Source: Saccoglossus kowalevskii (lineage: Eukaryota; Hemichordata; Enteropneusta; Harrimaniidae). From it: a stretch of 10,592 bases of DNA. Below are positions 1 through 6,732 of the stretch, in pieces. Both the position numbers and the translations under genes were made by a program. The notes below the pieces were generated by a model that ran no database searches, had not been told where the DNA came from, and was given only the letters and a program-made list of their open reading frames with translations. The number at the start of each line of letters is the position of its first letter. The stretch's first letter is position 1. The stretch covers positions 869,937-880,528 of the forward strand of contig NW_003144786.1 of assembly GCF_000003605.2 (NCBI RefSeq), in the 5' to 3' direction.

Positions 1-195
1 GACGGCAAACACTTGATTTTAATGTTGTTATTTGGTCACTGCAAATATTGGGTGATCAATCTACCTACCCACTACGATTATTACACCCAGGTATTTATTG
101 ATGTATTATCGATTTTATGCATGGCGAAGCGCTGTATTTCAGGAGAAGAGGTGGCAAAATGGGAATGCCGCGACGCTTTCCAAAACATCTCATAA
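1..195 (+). CDS. Candidate 3'-terminal coding exon (partial, product unknown)
   Basis: The frame starting at base 1 is open to a TAA at 193-195, giving about 64 residues that end in KWECRDAFQNIS. I recognise no domain or family. The second half reads most like protein: IDVLSILCMAKRCISGEEV followed by AKWECRD, with varied charged residues. A cluster of CpGs (around 110, 124, 129, 168, 170 and 173) is unusual in this CpG-poor window. A possible splice acceptor, CACCCAG, follows a pyrimidine-rich stretch and ends at base 90. The exon may therefore begin at 91 (GTA TTT ATT GAT) in the same frame, leaving 34 residues plus stop. An AATAAA lies about 150 bases after the stop, as expected for a short 3' UTR. 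No plausible ATG start with upstream context is visible, so this would be the C-terminal end of a gene lying mostly outside the window. Open frames of this length also arise by chance in such DNA, so the call is tentative. Confidence 0.35.
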   Translation, partial: DGKHLILMLLFGHCKYWVINLPTHYDYYTQVFIDVLSILCMAKRCISGEEVAKWECRDAFQNIS

Positions 196-260
196 TTGGC
201 ACTATTTGCTAATGTTGTTATGAGGCAGACAAAATCTGAACTGCTACTACTCTTTTGTTT

Positions 261-276
261 TGTGTGTGTGTGTGTG
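261..276. repeat. (TG)8 microsatellite
   Basis: Eight perfect TG dinucleotides follow a T-rich stretch, inside the presumed 3' UTR of the exon ending at 195. Such tracts are common in animal UTRs and introns and are often length-polymorphic. Confidence 0.9.
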
Positions 277-347
277 ACAACGTGACGTAAAATGGGTGCA
301 AAGTCAATTGTCTCTGGTGGGTATTATGATATACTGCTGTGAACCGT

Positions 348-353
348 AATAAA
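348..353 (+). promoter_or_regulatory. Possible polyadenylation signal AATAAA
   Basis: Canonical AATAAA hexamer 153 bases downstream of the TAA at 193-195. AATAAA is frequent by chance in AT-rich DNA, so it has meaning only together with the candidate terminal exon. No strong GT-rich downstream element is evident; GTAGGG occurs about 20 bases further on. Confidence 0.35.
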
Positions 354-569
354 CAACAAGCGTAAGACCATTGTAGGGAACTGACGCTGATACGAATCTC
401 TGATTCTAATCCTTTTTATGTACAGTATTTTTTATGCTTTTTAATTAATTTGTGAAACCAGGCTTCATATACTATCAAGAAAAGAATAGTTCATGAAGGG
501 ACTACTAGTAGTATTCTGCAACCAAGGTTACTATCTATTTCTATTCTATAATTCTTTGGTCATATACTG

Positions 570-637
570 ATAGTCAGTGCACTTACCTGGGTAAATACAG
601 TAGTCAGACTATACTACTGTTCATATCACCTGTATTT
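570..637. repeat. Dense nested inverted repeats
   Basis: Several overlapping palindromes fall within 68 bases. ATAGTC (570-575) pairs with GACTAT (607-612). AGTGCACT (576-583) is a perfect palindrome. TTACC-TG-GGTAA spans 583-594. ACAGTAGT (597-604) pairs with ACTACTGT (613-620) across an 8-base loop. AAATACAG (593-600) pairs with CTGTATTT (630-637). The last two stems share ACAG and so exclude each other. No function is known; it could be a decayed foldback element or a cluster of protein-binding sites. Confidence 0.55.
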
Positions 638-704
638 CAAGCTTGTTTATAATTTCATATTAAAGATTTGATTCTGCTAGGTAACTCATGCATTAGGATT
701 ACTT

Positions 705-715
705 AAAAAAAAAAA
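705..715. repeat. A11 homopolymer
   Basis: Eleven consecutive A residues. No recognisable retroposed sequence lies upstream, so it is recorded only as a simple repeat. Confidence 0.85.
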
Positions 716-781
716 CGTGCATACATACACCATTTTTTCCTGTGTACATCGAAGTAGGTAGTTTATGTACATGGGAGGGGC

Positions 782-793
782 CTCATTTGCATA
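782..793 (-). promoter_or_regulatory. Octamer (POU) motif in a repeated 12-mer
   Basis: CTCATTTGCATA, the reverse complement of TATGCAAATGAG. The core ATGCAAAT is the classical octamer bound by POU-domain factors. The same 12-mer occurs on the + strand at 4000-4011, so it is either a favoured regulatory word or a fragment of a dispersed repeat. Binding is not shown by sequence alone. Confidence 0.35.
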
Positions 794-1690
794 CAGGTAA
801 AACATGTTAGTATGCTCAGCTTCTCCATTCTGTTAAAATATAATGAGATGGGTCTTTGTTGAATGAATCTGAAAAGCTTGCCTATTGTTAGTTTTTTCCA
901 GGGGTTCCTTGATGGTGTGTTATTTGCATTCTTGTAGGGGGTTCCCAAATCCTCTTCACTGTAAAGCGTTTCACGTTGGTTTTATTGTTCTGCAGACTGA
1001 AAATATTGTTCAACTGCACTCGATGCTTTAATCAGCGCTGCATAGCACTAGTGTGAATTATAGTAGAATTGGTTTACTTATGATGTCATAAGGCAGGAAA
1101 TTCCCCAGTTGAAGTGTCATTATGGTAAACTCAAATTGAATGTTCTACAACACTATTGTGCTGGTTAGTCACGCACAGTGTACTATGGTATTATTTTATT
1201 ACTATTACTGTAATCCCTTTGAATTACACAATAGACTTGTGTGACAAGTCGTGTTGTTTTACCTTGCCCTCATTAGGAAGGATTCTTGTATGAAATCTGT
1301 CAGTCAACCTTGTTCTTATCATTCTTATCACGAGATTGCCATAATACATCTAACCATTCAATAGACTACAAACATAGGTATTTTCGAAGGTGGCTGAACT
1401 CAAAAAAAATTATATTTTTCAAGTTGCTGAATTATTAGAGTGGCAATAGTCAGTGATTGATTGTTGAATAAAAGGTGTCAATGGAGGTCCTTTCATGATC
1501 AACAGAATGTGTAAAACATGTAAACAAACCACGAAAAAACTCAAAGGTGTATTTGTTTTATTTTTTATCAATAAGAAGCCAGGTAGATTTATAGGTATTA
1601 GCATCATTCTGAATGCGACCAATTCTTTCAGGTGGTTGAATAAAAAAAAAATCTTGCACAGGCAACTATTAGAAGAGTTATGGTATATAT

Positions 1691-1830
1691 AGACCATATT
1701 GCAATCTCAAATTATAGTGCATTGTGGGATAGTTTTGACTGAATCAAATACAATTCTGCCAATTACAAAGCGTGCCTGTTGGTGCGACTATCCCATAAAT
1801 ACACTTTAATTTGAAATTACGACAGTATCG
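1691..1830. mobile_element. MITE-like foldback element with ~28-bp inverted arms
   Basis: The left arm at 1707-1733 begins TCAAATTA and ends TGGGATAGT. The right arm at 1787-1814 is its reverse complement with 24 of 28 positions matching: three mismatches and one single-base gap. A unique 53-base interior separates the arms. Weaker similarity continues outward (GCAAT against GTAAT), so the termini may lie near 1691 and 1830. Imperfect direct repeats TATTGCA (1697-1703) and TATCGCA (1826-1832) could be a worn target-site duplication. There is no transposase frame. Size and structure fit a non-autonomous DNA transposon (MITE). A structured-RNA hairpin is the alternative. I cannot assign a superfamily. 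The foldback itself is clear; its mobility is inferred. Confidence 0.65.
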
Positions 1831-1992
1831 CAGCCATGCAGGTATTGTTGAATTGTGTGTTTACTTTGCATGCATCATATTTACTGCATGGGACCCACGA
1901 TGTGGTGCCACAACTGGAGTGCTTTAGTTTCAGATAATTGCAATATAACATTTTCTGGATGCAAATAACAATCCATTTCTTGCATCTTCAAG

Positions 1993-2007
1993 TTTTTTTT
2001 TTTTTTT
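1993..2007. repeat. T15 homopolymer
   Basis: Fifteen consecutive T residues. It could be the poly(A) tail of a minus-strand retroposed copy, but no SINE or processed gene is recognisable on that strand next to it. Confidence 0.85.
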
Positions 2008-2051
2008 ATTAACATACATGTATACTGATTTTTTTTGTGAATAACTAGCCT

Positions 2052-2082
2052 TCATGTTTTTAATGTTCATGGGAAAACATGA
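2052..2082. repeat. Hairpin with 9-bp perfect stem
   Basis: TCATGTTTT (2052-2060) and AAAACATGA (2074-2082) are perfect reverse complements across a 13-base spacer. Function unknown; a stem of this size is only mildly unusual in AT-rich DNA. Confidence 0.5.
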
Positions 2083-2744
2083 CGTGGTTTGTATTCATGT
2101 GTCTATGAAATATTTATTTCAAGGTATCTCATTTAATATGATCAAGGTATCGGTTTATTTTTCAATCCAATAAATATTATTAATGCAAAACATGGCTGTT
2201 TTTATGTGTAGCTTTACAAGCTTATCAGCTGAAATTAAACCACTGAAGACTCTCTTAACAAAGATTTGTTTTCAGGGACCTATAAACACCTGATTGTGTC
2301 TAACATTTGTCGTACACACAATATAGTACCATTTATTCCTAATATTTCATATATCCTACTTTGCAGTGCCTTGATTTTTATATTGGGACTGCAGTCCATG
2401 CTTTTTTCAGATTTTAAGTAGTTTGCATGTGTTCACTTGCACAAAAAGTGGCCTCTTTTTACATCCTTGTATTGTGAGAGTATACTAGTTGCATATCAAT
2501 CGTATCCTGATTCATTTTTGAATAGTATTTGTAGGATCGCTCTAACAACTAATATATAATATTAGAACATCTATCGATTTTTTATGACATCAATTTTTAG
2601 TTTATTGTATATTAAATTTGTAATTTCACAGATTTATATCCACATATTATTTGCTTTTTATAACAAATTTATTACCATTTTCTCTCCCTCTCAAGCCTCT
2701 TGCTTTGAGATCTTGTTTTGCATATTGATCAGGTGTGTTGGTTT

Positions 2745-2777
<33 letters not shown>
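2745..2777. repeat. (TA)n microsatellite
   Basis: About twelve TA units at 2745-2769, then a G interruption and a further TATATA run. Likely length-polymorphic. Confidence 0.9.
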
Positions 2778-3108
2778 TGTGTTAGTGATTTGTCTATGCA
2801 CATTTTGTGTCTACTGGAAATCTCCTAAATTACAACCAAACTTCAGGTGCAGGTTTCTCTGTAATGGGTGGTTGACATTTACTGATGATTATTGATTTTG
2901 ATCGGTAAAAATTAGCACACTTAAAAATGATGTTGTTATGGCGTAAATTCTTCTTATAGTGCAAGCAACCATAAAAACGACATTATTTCTTATATAAGTG
3001 TTCATTGTAAATTCTTGAGAACACATCTAAGTTGAGGTTTATACATGTATATTAGTCGTATTCAGTTAGCAGTTGCTTTGTGTGTGATATGCGATGACGT
3101 GATTATAA

Positions 3109-3134
3109 AATATTCTATAATCTATAGAAATATT
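3109..3134. repeat. AT-rich hairpin, 11-bp stem
   Basis: AATATT-CTATA (3109-3119), a 3-base loop ATC, then TATAG-A-AATATT (3123-3134). The stem is complete except for one bulged A. It lies just outside the LINE remnant, and no role can be assigned. Confidence 0.45.
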
Positions 3135-3196
3135 AGACTCACAGACATGATGCGTCAAATTCTATGATGGTAAAAGGTAGGTGCCATATTACTGAA

Positions 3197-3262
3197 CAAT
3201 TTCTAGATTTTGACCAAATATATCACTTGTACATTATATAAGTGACCATAATCTAGAAATTG
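3197..3262. repeat. Nested inverted repeat, 13-bp outer arms
   Basis: CAATTTCTAGATT (3197-3209) is the exact reverse complement of AATCTAGAAATTG (3250-3262). Inside, TCACTT (3223-3228) pairs with AAGTGA (3240-3245), so the whole 66 bases can fold into an asymmetric hairpin. The right arm overlaps the coding remnant of the LINE (residues N-L-E-I). It may be coincidence or mark the 5' junction of the truncated insertion. Confidence 0.5.
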
Positions 3263-3620
3263 AATTAGGACGAAGAAGAAAGCCAAATGTGGAAGAAAAA
3301 GATAGAATATGTACAAAATGTAATGAAAAAAAAGTGGAAAATGAAATCCATGTTATTTTAGACTGTGAGTGCATACGAAAGAACTAAAATTGCTGTTTAT
3401 AGAATGTAACATAGTAAATAAACAGAGGAGAATAAACAATTTTTTATAAACATATGCAACAACAGTTTTCCACTGGTTAAATACCTAAAACAAACAATAT
3501 ACAAAAAATAACGTTTTTGTTTTATGGTAACTTGTTCTTTATAGTATTGTTATTGTAATTTTCTTACCATACATTACCCACAGATGATAATTGTTGAGTA
3601 ATAAAGTTATTATTATTATC
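3214..3620 (+). mobile_element. 5'-truncated, decayed LINE (non-LTR retrotransposon) 3' end
   Basis: Bases 3214-3387 read through to a TAA as the C-terminal end of a LINE polyprotein: ISDHNLEIELGRRRKP, then RICTKCNEKKVENEIHVIL and DCEC. The short C-terminal CCHC-like motif is intact: C-x2-C-x9-H-x4-C, with Cys codons at 3310 and 3319, His at 3349 and Cys at 3364. The HNLxIExGR stretch before it and the E-x-E-x-H stretch within it resemble the segment after the reverse transcriptase domain in several animal LINE clades. After DCEC the frame is broken: residues such as YERTK and KLLFIECN reappear in shifted frames. A non-coding tail follows, ending in AATAAAG and ATT repeats, the usual 3' end of such elements. 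The endonuclease and reverse transcriptase domains are absent, so the copy is dead. The clade cannot be fixed from this piece. Confidence 0.8.
3600..3620 (+). repeat. LINE 3' terminus: AATAAA plus (ATT)n tail
   Basis: AATAAAG at 3600-3606 runs directly into about four ATT units ending ATC at 3620. Short tandem-repeat tails replace poly(A) in several LINE clades, so this marks the probable 3' boundary of the insertion. Confidence 0.7.
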
Positions 3621-3861
3621 ATAAAGATATGGTATGAATTCATAATTGGGGAGTCTCACTAAAAATATAACTGATGTAATCATAAAACATCACATCATAG
3701 TTATTCATCTTACTTATTTGCTTGGTTAGTTTATTGAAACAAACGCTTTTTTTTGTTATCGTTTTTGCCATAAACTCATATATGCACTTGTTATATTGAA
3801 TTGAAAATCATGTCCGTTTTAAAATAAGCTTATTTTTCACTGGATGCATGTTTATAGTACA

Positions 3862-3873
3862 GTTACCAGCAAC
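3862..3873. promoter_or_regulatory. RFX-type site with zero spacer
   Basis: GTTACCAGCAAC fits the broad RFX consensus GTNRCC-(0-3N)-RGYAAC with no spacer. By composition, fewer than 0.1 such matches are expected in this length. Zero spacing is at the edge of known dimer geometry, which lowers confidence. Confidence 0.35.
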
Positions 3874-3999
3874 TATCATCTGCATGCTTTGTTAACTTTC
3901 CTTTCACAAAATCAAATTGCCGTGTCAGCATAAAACAGTGGATTTAGGTTTTAGTTGCTATACCTGGGGAAATGTCCAGGGTTGGATGGATGGTTGACT

Positions 4000-4026
4000 T
4001 ATGCAAATGAGCTGTTATTGACGTCA
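4000..4026 (+). promoter_or_regulatory. Composite octamer + full CRE
   Basis: TATGCAAATGAG (4000-4011) carries the octamer ATGCAAAT, and seven bases later TGACGTCA (4019-4026) is the perfect palindromic cAMP response element bound by CREB/ATF bZIP factors. Two full consensus sites this close are unlikely by chance in a CpG-poor region. No promoter or first exon is visible beside it, so a distal enhancer is the more likely role if it is functional. Confidence 0.4.
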
Positions 4027-4140
4027 CTGTGTCGATTGTATTGATGGCTGCACTGTTCCAGTAGTTAATCACACGCATAGATCGCTTTGACATATCTTCC
4101 TCGCCCCAAATTGACTCATAAAATTGTTTTCATGAATTTG

Positions 4141-4163
4141 TTTGAACGATTAATTCGTTCAAA
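4141..4163. repeat. Perfect 9-bp arm palindrome
   Basis: TTTGAACGA and TCGTTCAAA flank TTAAT. Each arm has a CpG, which makes the palindrome less trivial than the purely AT-rich ones. Function unknown. Confidence 0.45.
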
Positions 4164-4351
4164 AAATGGTTTTATTGTTGTTGAAACATGTAGGTATAAT
4201 ATGACGTTATTCTGAGATGGCTGCCATGTGCTTCTGTCAGATATTGATCTCTAGTTGTAGTGATGATGTCATAGTCTATTGCTGCCATTAGTATTCTAAA
4301 CTAGGATGTTGCATTCATATCGGCATGTCCTTGATTCTGTATTCATGCTCA

Positions 4352-4357
4352 TTTATT
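4352..4357 (-). promoter_or_regulatory. Possible polyadenylation signal (minus strand)
   Basis: TTTATT on the + strand reads AATAAA on the minus strand, 45 bases beyond the TGA at 4404-4402. Distance and orientation suit a short 3' UTR for the minus-strand exon. The hexamer is common by chance, so it is supporting evidence only. Confidence 0.4.
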
Positions 4358-4401
4358 GAAAATATAGATACATTGTCTGTAAAAAGCATTTTGTATGTTC
4401 T

Positions 4402-4569
4402 TCAGGCTGGCTTTACCAGCTGTGATGCTTTCCATGTCTTTTTCAACTCATTAAATAATATATTAACTTGATCTTCCTGTCTTCTGTTGAGCTTTGTCAC
4501 TGCAGATAAAACATATGTGTCTTTGAATATCTGCTTTATTTCATCAATAATCAAACAGTGTGTGCCATT
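4402..4569 (-). CDS. Candidate 3'-terminal coding exon (product unknown)
   Basis: Read on the minus strand, a stretch preceded by the acceptor-like TTGGGTTTTAG (AG at 4571-4570) is open from 4569 to a TGA at 4404-4402. It encodes 55 residues, including IIDEIKQIFKDTYVLSAV, then TKLNRRQEDQVNILF and NELKKTWKASQLVKPA. The mix of K, E, D, Q, R, A and V, with an amphipathic-helix-like pattern, is unlike the F/Y/I/C-rich peptides of chance frames here. About two thirds of codons start with a purine, a coding signature. There is no in-frame ATG, so it would be missed by start-based ORF calling. An AATAAA follows 45 bases after the stop. I do not recognise the family; a helical C-terminal tail is all that can be said. 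Upstream exons would lie at higher coordinates or outside the window, and I could not identify the partner donor. A decayed element-derived fragment is an alternative. Confidence 0.42.
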   Translation of the reverse strand, partial: NGTHCLIIDEIKQIFKDTYVLSAVTKLNRRQEDQVNILFNELKKTWKASQLVKPA

Positions 4570-4617
4570 CTAAAACCCAAAGGATGAATACCCATAGGTA
4601 AATTTTCCAAAACAATT

Positions 4618-4635
4618 AGCTTCAGCTTCAGCTTC
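4618..4635. repeat. (AGCTTC)3 short tandem repeat
   Basis: Three perfect hexamer copies in a row, about 50 bases upstream of the candidate minus-strand exon, in its presumed intron. Confidence 0.85.
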
Positions 4636-4874
4636 AAGAGAAATGTTGTTGCAGTTATTGATGCATAATTTTGTATCATGGATATTGGTAATTTTCCATT
4701 AATTTGTTTGTTCTTGTGTAAATAAATAACTTAATGTCAAAATAAAAAATATTTCAAAGATTGATCATACAATAAACACAATTACTGGTTTATGTGAACC
4801 CCTGTTAAAGATGAGCTTCTAATAGAACAAATATGGTAGCCCTCCCCACTATATTTCTTGAATAATCAGTTAAA

Positions 4875-4901
4875 ATGCAAATAACCTTTGAACTTTGACC
4901 C
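4875..4901. promoter_or_regulatory. Octamer plus DR1 nuclear-receptor-like site
   Basis: ATGCAAAT (4875-4882) is followed after six bases by TGAACTTTGACCC (4889-4901). On the minus strand this is GGGTCA-A-AGTTCA, a DR1 direct repeat of the type bound by HNF4, RXR or COUP-TF receptors. Similar TTTGACC strings also occur in dispersed repeats, so the site could be repeat-derived. Confidence 0.35.
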
Positions 4902-5284
4902 CTAGGAGATAATATTTCTTGATTGCTACATTTACATGCATCTAGTGATTGTGTGTGGGAAGCTGTCATATTTTTCAATTTATTACTTTGGTATAATAAA
5001 TGAATTATTAGAAATAATAATCTTATATTTTCATTTCATAGAATTTGAACCATTTCGTTTTTATTTATTTTTGTGGGTGTTTCATCTGCTACATACAAAA
5101 CTGTCACAGCATGATATTGATAAGTCAGTTGTCTTAACATAAGTGGTATATGCGATTCTATGTACTAAAATAATGTGGTCAATATCACCATTGTATATTG
5201 AAGGACAGGGGTGTATCCGATGGAATTCAGCGGATCGATTAGATAATGATATTATTGTGTATACTGCCATACAATACAATACCA

Positions 5285-5302
5285 GTACATGTACTACATG
5301 TA
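5285..5302. repeat. Adjacent TACATGTA palindromes
   Basis: GTACATGTAC (5285-5294) is a perfect 10-bp palindrome and is immediately followed by TACATGTA (5295-5302). Further single TACATGTA copies lie at 2015, 3042, 5666 and 9026. Confidence 0.6.
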
Positions 5303-5548
5303 TTCAACAGAATTCTCTATGACGATTGAAAAATCAATTCATTTATCCCTGAATGGTTTTTGAAATTTCTAAAGTCTGTGTAGCATACTAACAAGCCTGT
5401 ATCATAGCGTGACAATCCATGCTTTATGCATTGATGCCGTCTTAAAGGTAACACAAGAGATATTGTAATATTTTCAAACTGCTACTCTACTATTACAGCA
5501 TTATTATAACCATCTGAGACCTAGTCACCTTTAATTATTACAAAACCA

Positions 5549-5695
5549 TATTTGCTCTAATGGATACTCACGTAAATTAGAAAATTGAATTTTTTTTTTG
5601 ATTATTAAAATATGATTTATTTTGACCATTGACATAGATATATGTCTTTTTCATATTTTCATATCTACATGTAAATTACAGTAATAGAGCAAATA
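5549..5695. repeat. Degenerate foldback, MITE-like
   Basis: TATTTGCTCTA (5549-5559) is the exact reverse complement of TAGAGCAAATA (5685-5695). Going inward, TACT and GTAA blocks recur in the same order on both arms, separated by small indels, before a long AT-rich interior. An old, worn inverted-repeat element of about 147 bp would explain this. No target-site duplication is evident and the interior has no coding capacity. Confidence 0.35.
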
Positions 5696-6640
5696 CAACT
5701 TATTCTGATAAATGAGAAAACTCAACTTCAGCATTAGTTTGTCCATTCCTATTTCTATCAAGATGAAATATCAAACAAAATTATTTAAACTAATCATACT
5801 CAAAAATACTGAAGTCATCTACATTGCTATTTCTATTTCTTGCCAACCTATTATATTTGTATTCCAACAACAATCAAGTTGTTTTCAAAATCATAATTAT
5901 TTAAAAGTTGTCCTACTTTAATATAACTTTACCTTGCCTCTCATTTTTCATTATCTTTAATACTGTAATTTATTAATCTTTTTTGAAATTGTTATTTAAG
6001 GTGTCATAACAAAAATGGTGTGCTTGTTTTTTTCTGACAAATGCAAGGTGATGTACTTCTAAAAAATTTTTTTACTACAAATGGACATGGTTTTTTCACA
6101 AGGAAAAATAAAAAATGAATATAAAATGTATTTATAGTCTTCCCCATAGATGTGTGTAAAATGTCTCAGTTGCACTAGAAAGAGGCAGAGGAAATAGGGA
6201 GACCCCATAACCACAGATCAGAAGACCCTTTCAGCTTCAGTAAAACTGATAATTACCAAAATTAATCAGTACAACTAGTAACTGTCTGATTTTTATGATA
6301 TGTGGTAATTTGCATAATGCATTTGGGTCGTATATTTCGTATTTGATACGTCAGTTGCATCAAACACAATAAGCTAGTAAAAAGCTTCATTTTTTACAGT
6401 GACAGACTAGATGTCAAATGATGTCATACTCAGGGAGAGGTCAGAGATGAAGGTAGCATCTGAATACAAATTTATCACTAGTAGTGGAATAAATAGGAGG
6501 GGGTGTGTGTTTACAAAAAGCGCTTGATTGCATATTGGCACTGGTAATAGCAGATTTGAGATAATAAAAGCTAATGTCATTCAGAACAGCTTTTAGGAAT
6601 AATACTGAATTGAATTTTAATGTTTTTTATGAATATTTTT
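5696..6640. other. Non-coding stretch, nothing notable
   Basis: AT-rich DNA with frames closed on both strands. Contains an A6T7 tract (6061-6073), an octamer at 6308-6315 and an ATGATGTCATA at 6418-6428. The open frame at 5712-5921 encodes an I/S/K-rich peptide typical of AT-rich chance frames. Confidence 0.6.
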
Positions 6641-6641
6641 C

Positions 6642-6674
6642 AGTAATCAAAATCACTCGGTGACTTTGATGACT
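6642..6674. repeat. Interrupted palindrome
   Basis: AGT-a-ATCAAA-at-CAC is mirrored as GTG-ac-TTTGAT-g-ACT around a 3-base centre TCG. Twelve of fifteen positions pair. It could form a small hairpin or be a dyad binding site; function unknown. Confidence 0.4.
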
Positions 6675-6717
6675 ATTTAAATCTACCCATAATTTTACAC
6701 TTACAAATGCCAAAAAT

Positions 6718-6732
6718 GGTTGCTAGGAAACC
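6718..6732. promoter_or_regulatory. RFX-like palindrome
   Basis: GGTTGCTAGGAAACC is near-palindromic and close to the 13-bp form GTTGCYAGGCAAC of the RFX site, with one deviation (A for C in the right half). It is the second of three RFX-type candidates in the window. Confidence 0.3.

Larger units (their letters stand above)
354..1690. other. Non-coding stretch, no gene seen
   Basis: About 1.3 kb of AT-rich DNA with frames closed on both strands. It holds the inverted-repeat patch at 570-637, an A11 run at 705-715, two octamer motifs (785-792 and 922-929), an ATGATGTCATA at 1080-1090, a small palindrome GACTTG-N5-CAAGTC at 1234-1250, and an A10 run at 1642-1651. The overlapping open frames around 1419-1697 on both strands encode low-complexity, hydrophobic or lysine-rich peptides with no recognisable motif, and I treat them as chance. 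Confidence 0.6.
1831..3108. other. Non-coding stretch, no gene seen
   Basis: AT-rich DNA with simple repeats and no recognisable coding segment. It contains an octamer at 1959-1966, the T15 tract, a 9-bp hairpin at 2052-2082, a perfect 12-bp palindrome GGACTGCAGTCC at 2386-2397, a TACATGTA at 2015-2022 and another at 3042-3049, and a (TA)n microsatellite. The open frame crossing 2584-2895 runs through the (TA)n tract and encodes mostly I, Y, F and V, so it is not credible as protein. Confidence 0.65.
3621..4330. other. Non-coding stretch with several candidate binding sites
   Basis: No gene seen. The stretch carries an RFX-type site (3862-3873), an octamer plus CRE composite (4000-4026), a palindrome with two CpGs (4141-4163), an ATGACGTTAT (4201-4210) and an ATGATGTCATA (4263-4273). 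This spacing of recognisable sites within about 400 bases would suit an enhancer, but no activity can be inferred from sequence alone. It lies just downstream of the minus-strand terminal exon. Confidence 0.45.
4570..5548. other. Non-coding stretch, possibly intron of the minus-strand gene
   Basis: No convincing coding segment. It contains AGCTTC repeated three times (4618-4635), an octamer/DR1 composite (4875-4901), a direct repeat ATATTTCTTGA (4851-4861 and 4912-4922), and tandem TACATGTA palindromes (5286-5302). A minus-strand open frame at 5082-5279 has a passable acceptor and a GTATGT donor, but its peptide shows no coding-like composition. Confidence 0.5.

Noticed and set aside
581-589. 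Textbook splice donor CAG|GTAAGT on the minus strand
   Set aside because: All three frames immediately upstream on that strand hit stops within about 20 codons, and the best minus-strand gene candidate already ends near 4330.
1419-1697. Overlapping long frames on both strands (92 and 65 residues)
   Set aside because: Hydrophobic or lysine-rich low-complexity peptides with no motif. Frames of this length are expected by chance in 10 kb of such DNA.
2584-2895. 103-residue + strand frame, the longest in the window
   Set aside because: It passes through the (TA)n microsatellite, which encodes an I/Y/V run. Composition is not protein-like and no splice context is visible.
3109-3262. Minus-strand 30-codon frame ending near a GTGAGT donor (about 3140)
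   Set aside because: It is short, with stops on both sides, and overlaps the inverted repeats and LINE junction. Repeat-derived sequence is the better explanation.
5082-5279. Minus-strand frame with a possible acceptor and GTATGT donor
   Set aside because: No known motif and a cysteine/serine/isoleucine-rich composition. I could not link it in frame to the exon at 4402-4569 with any confidence.
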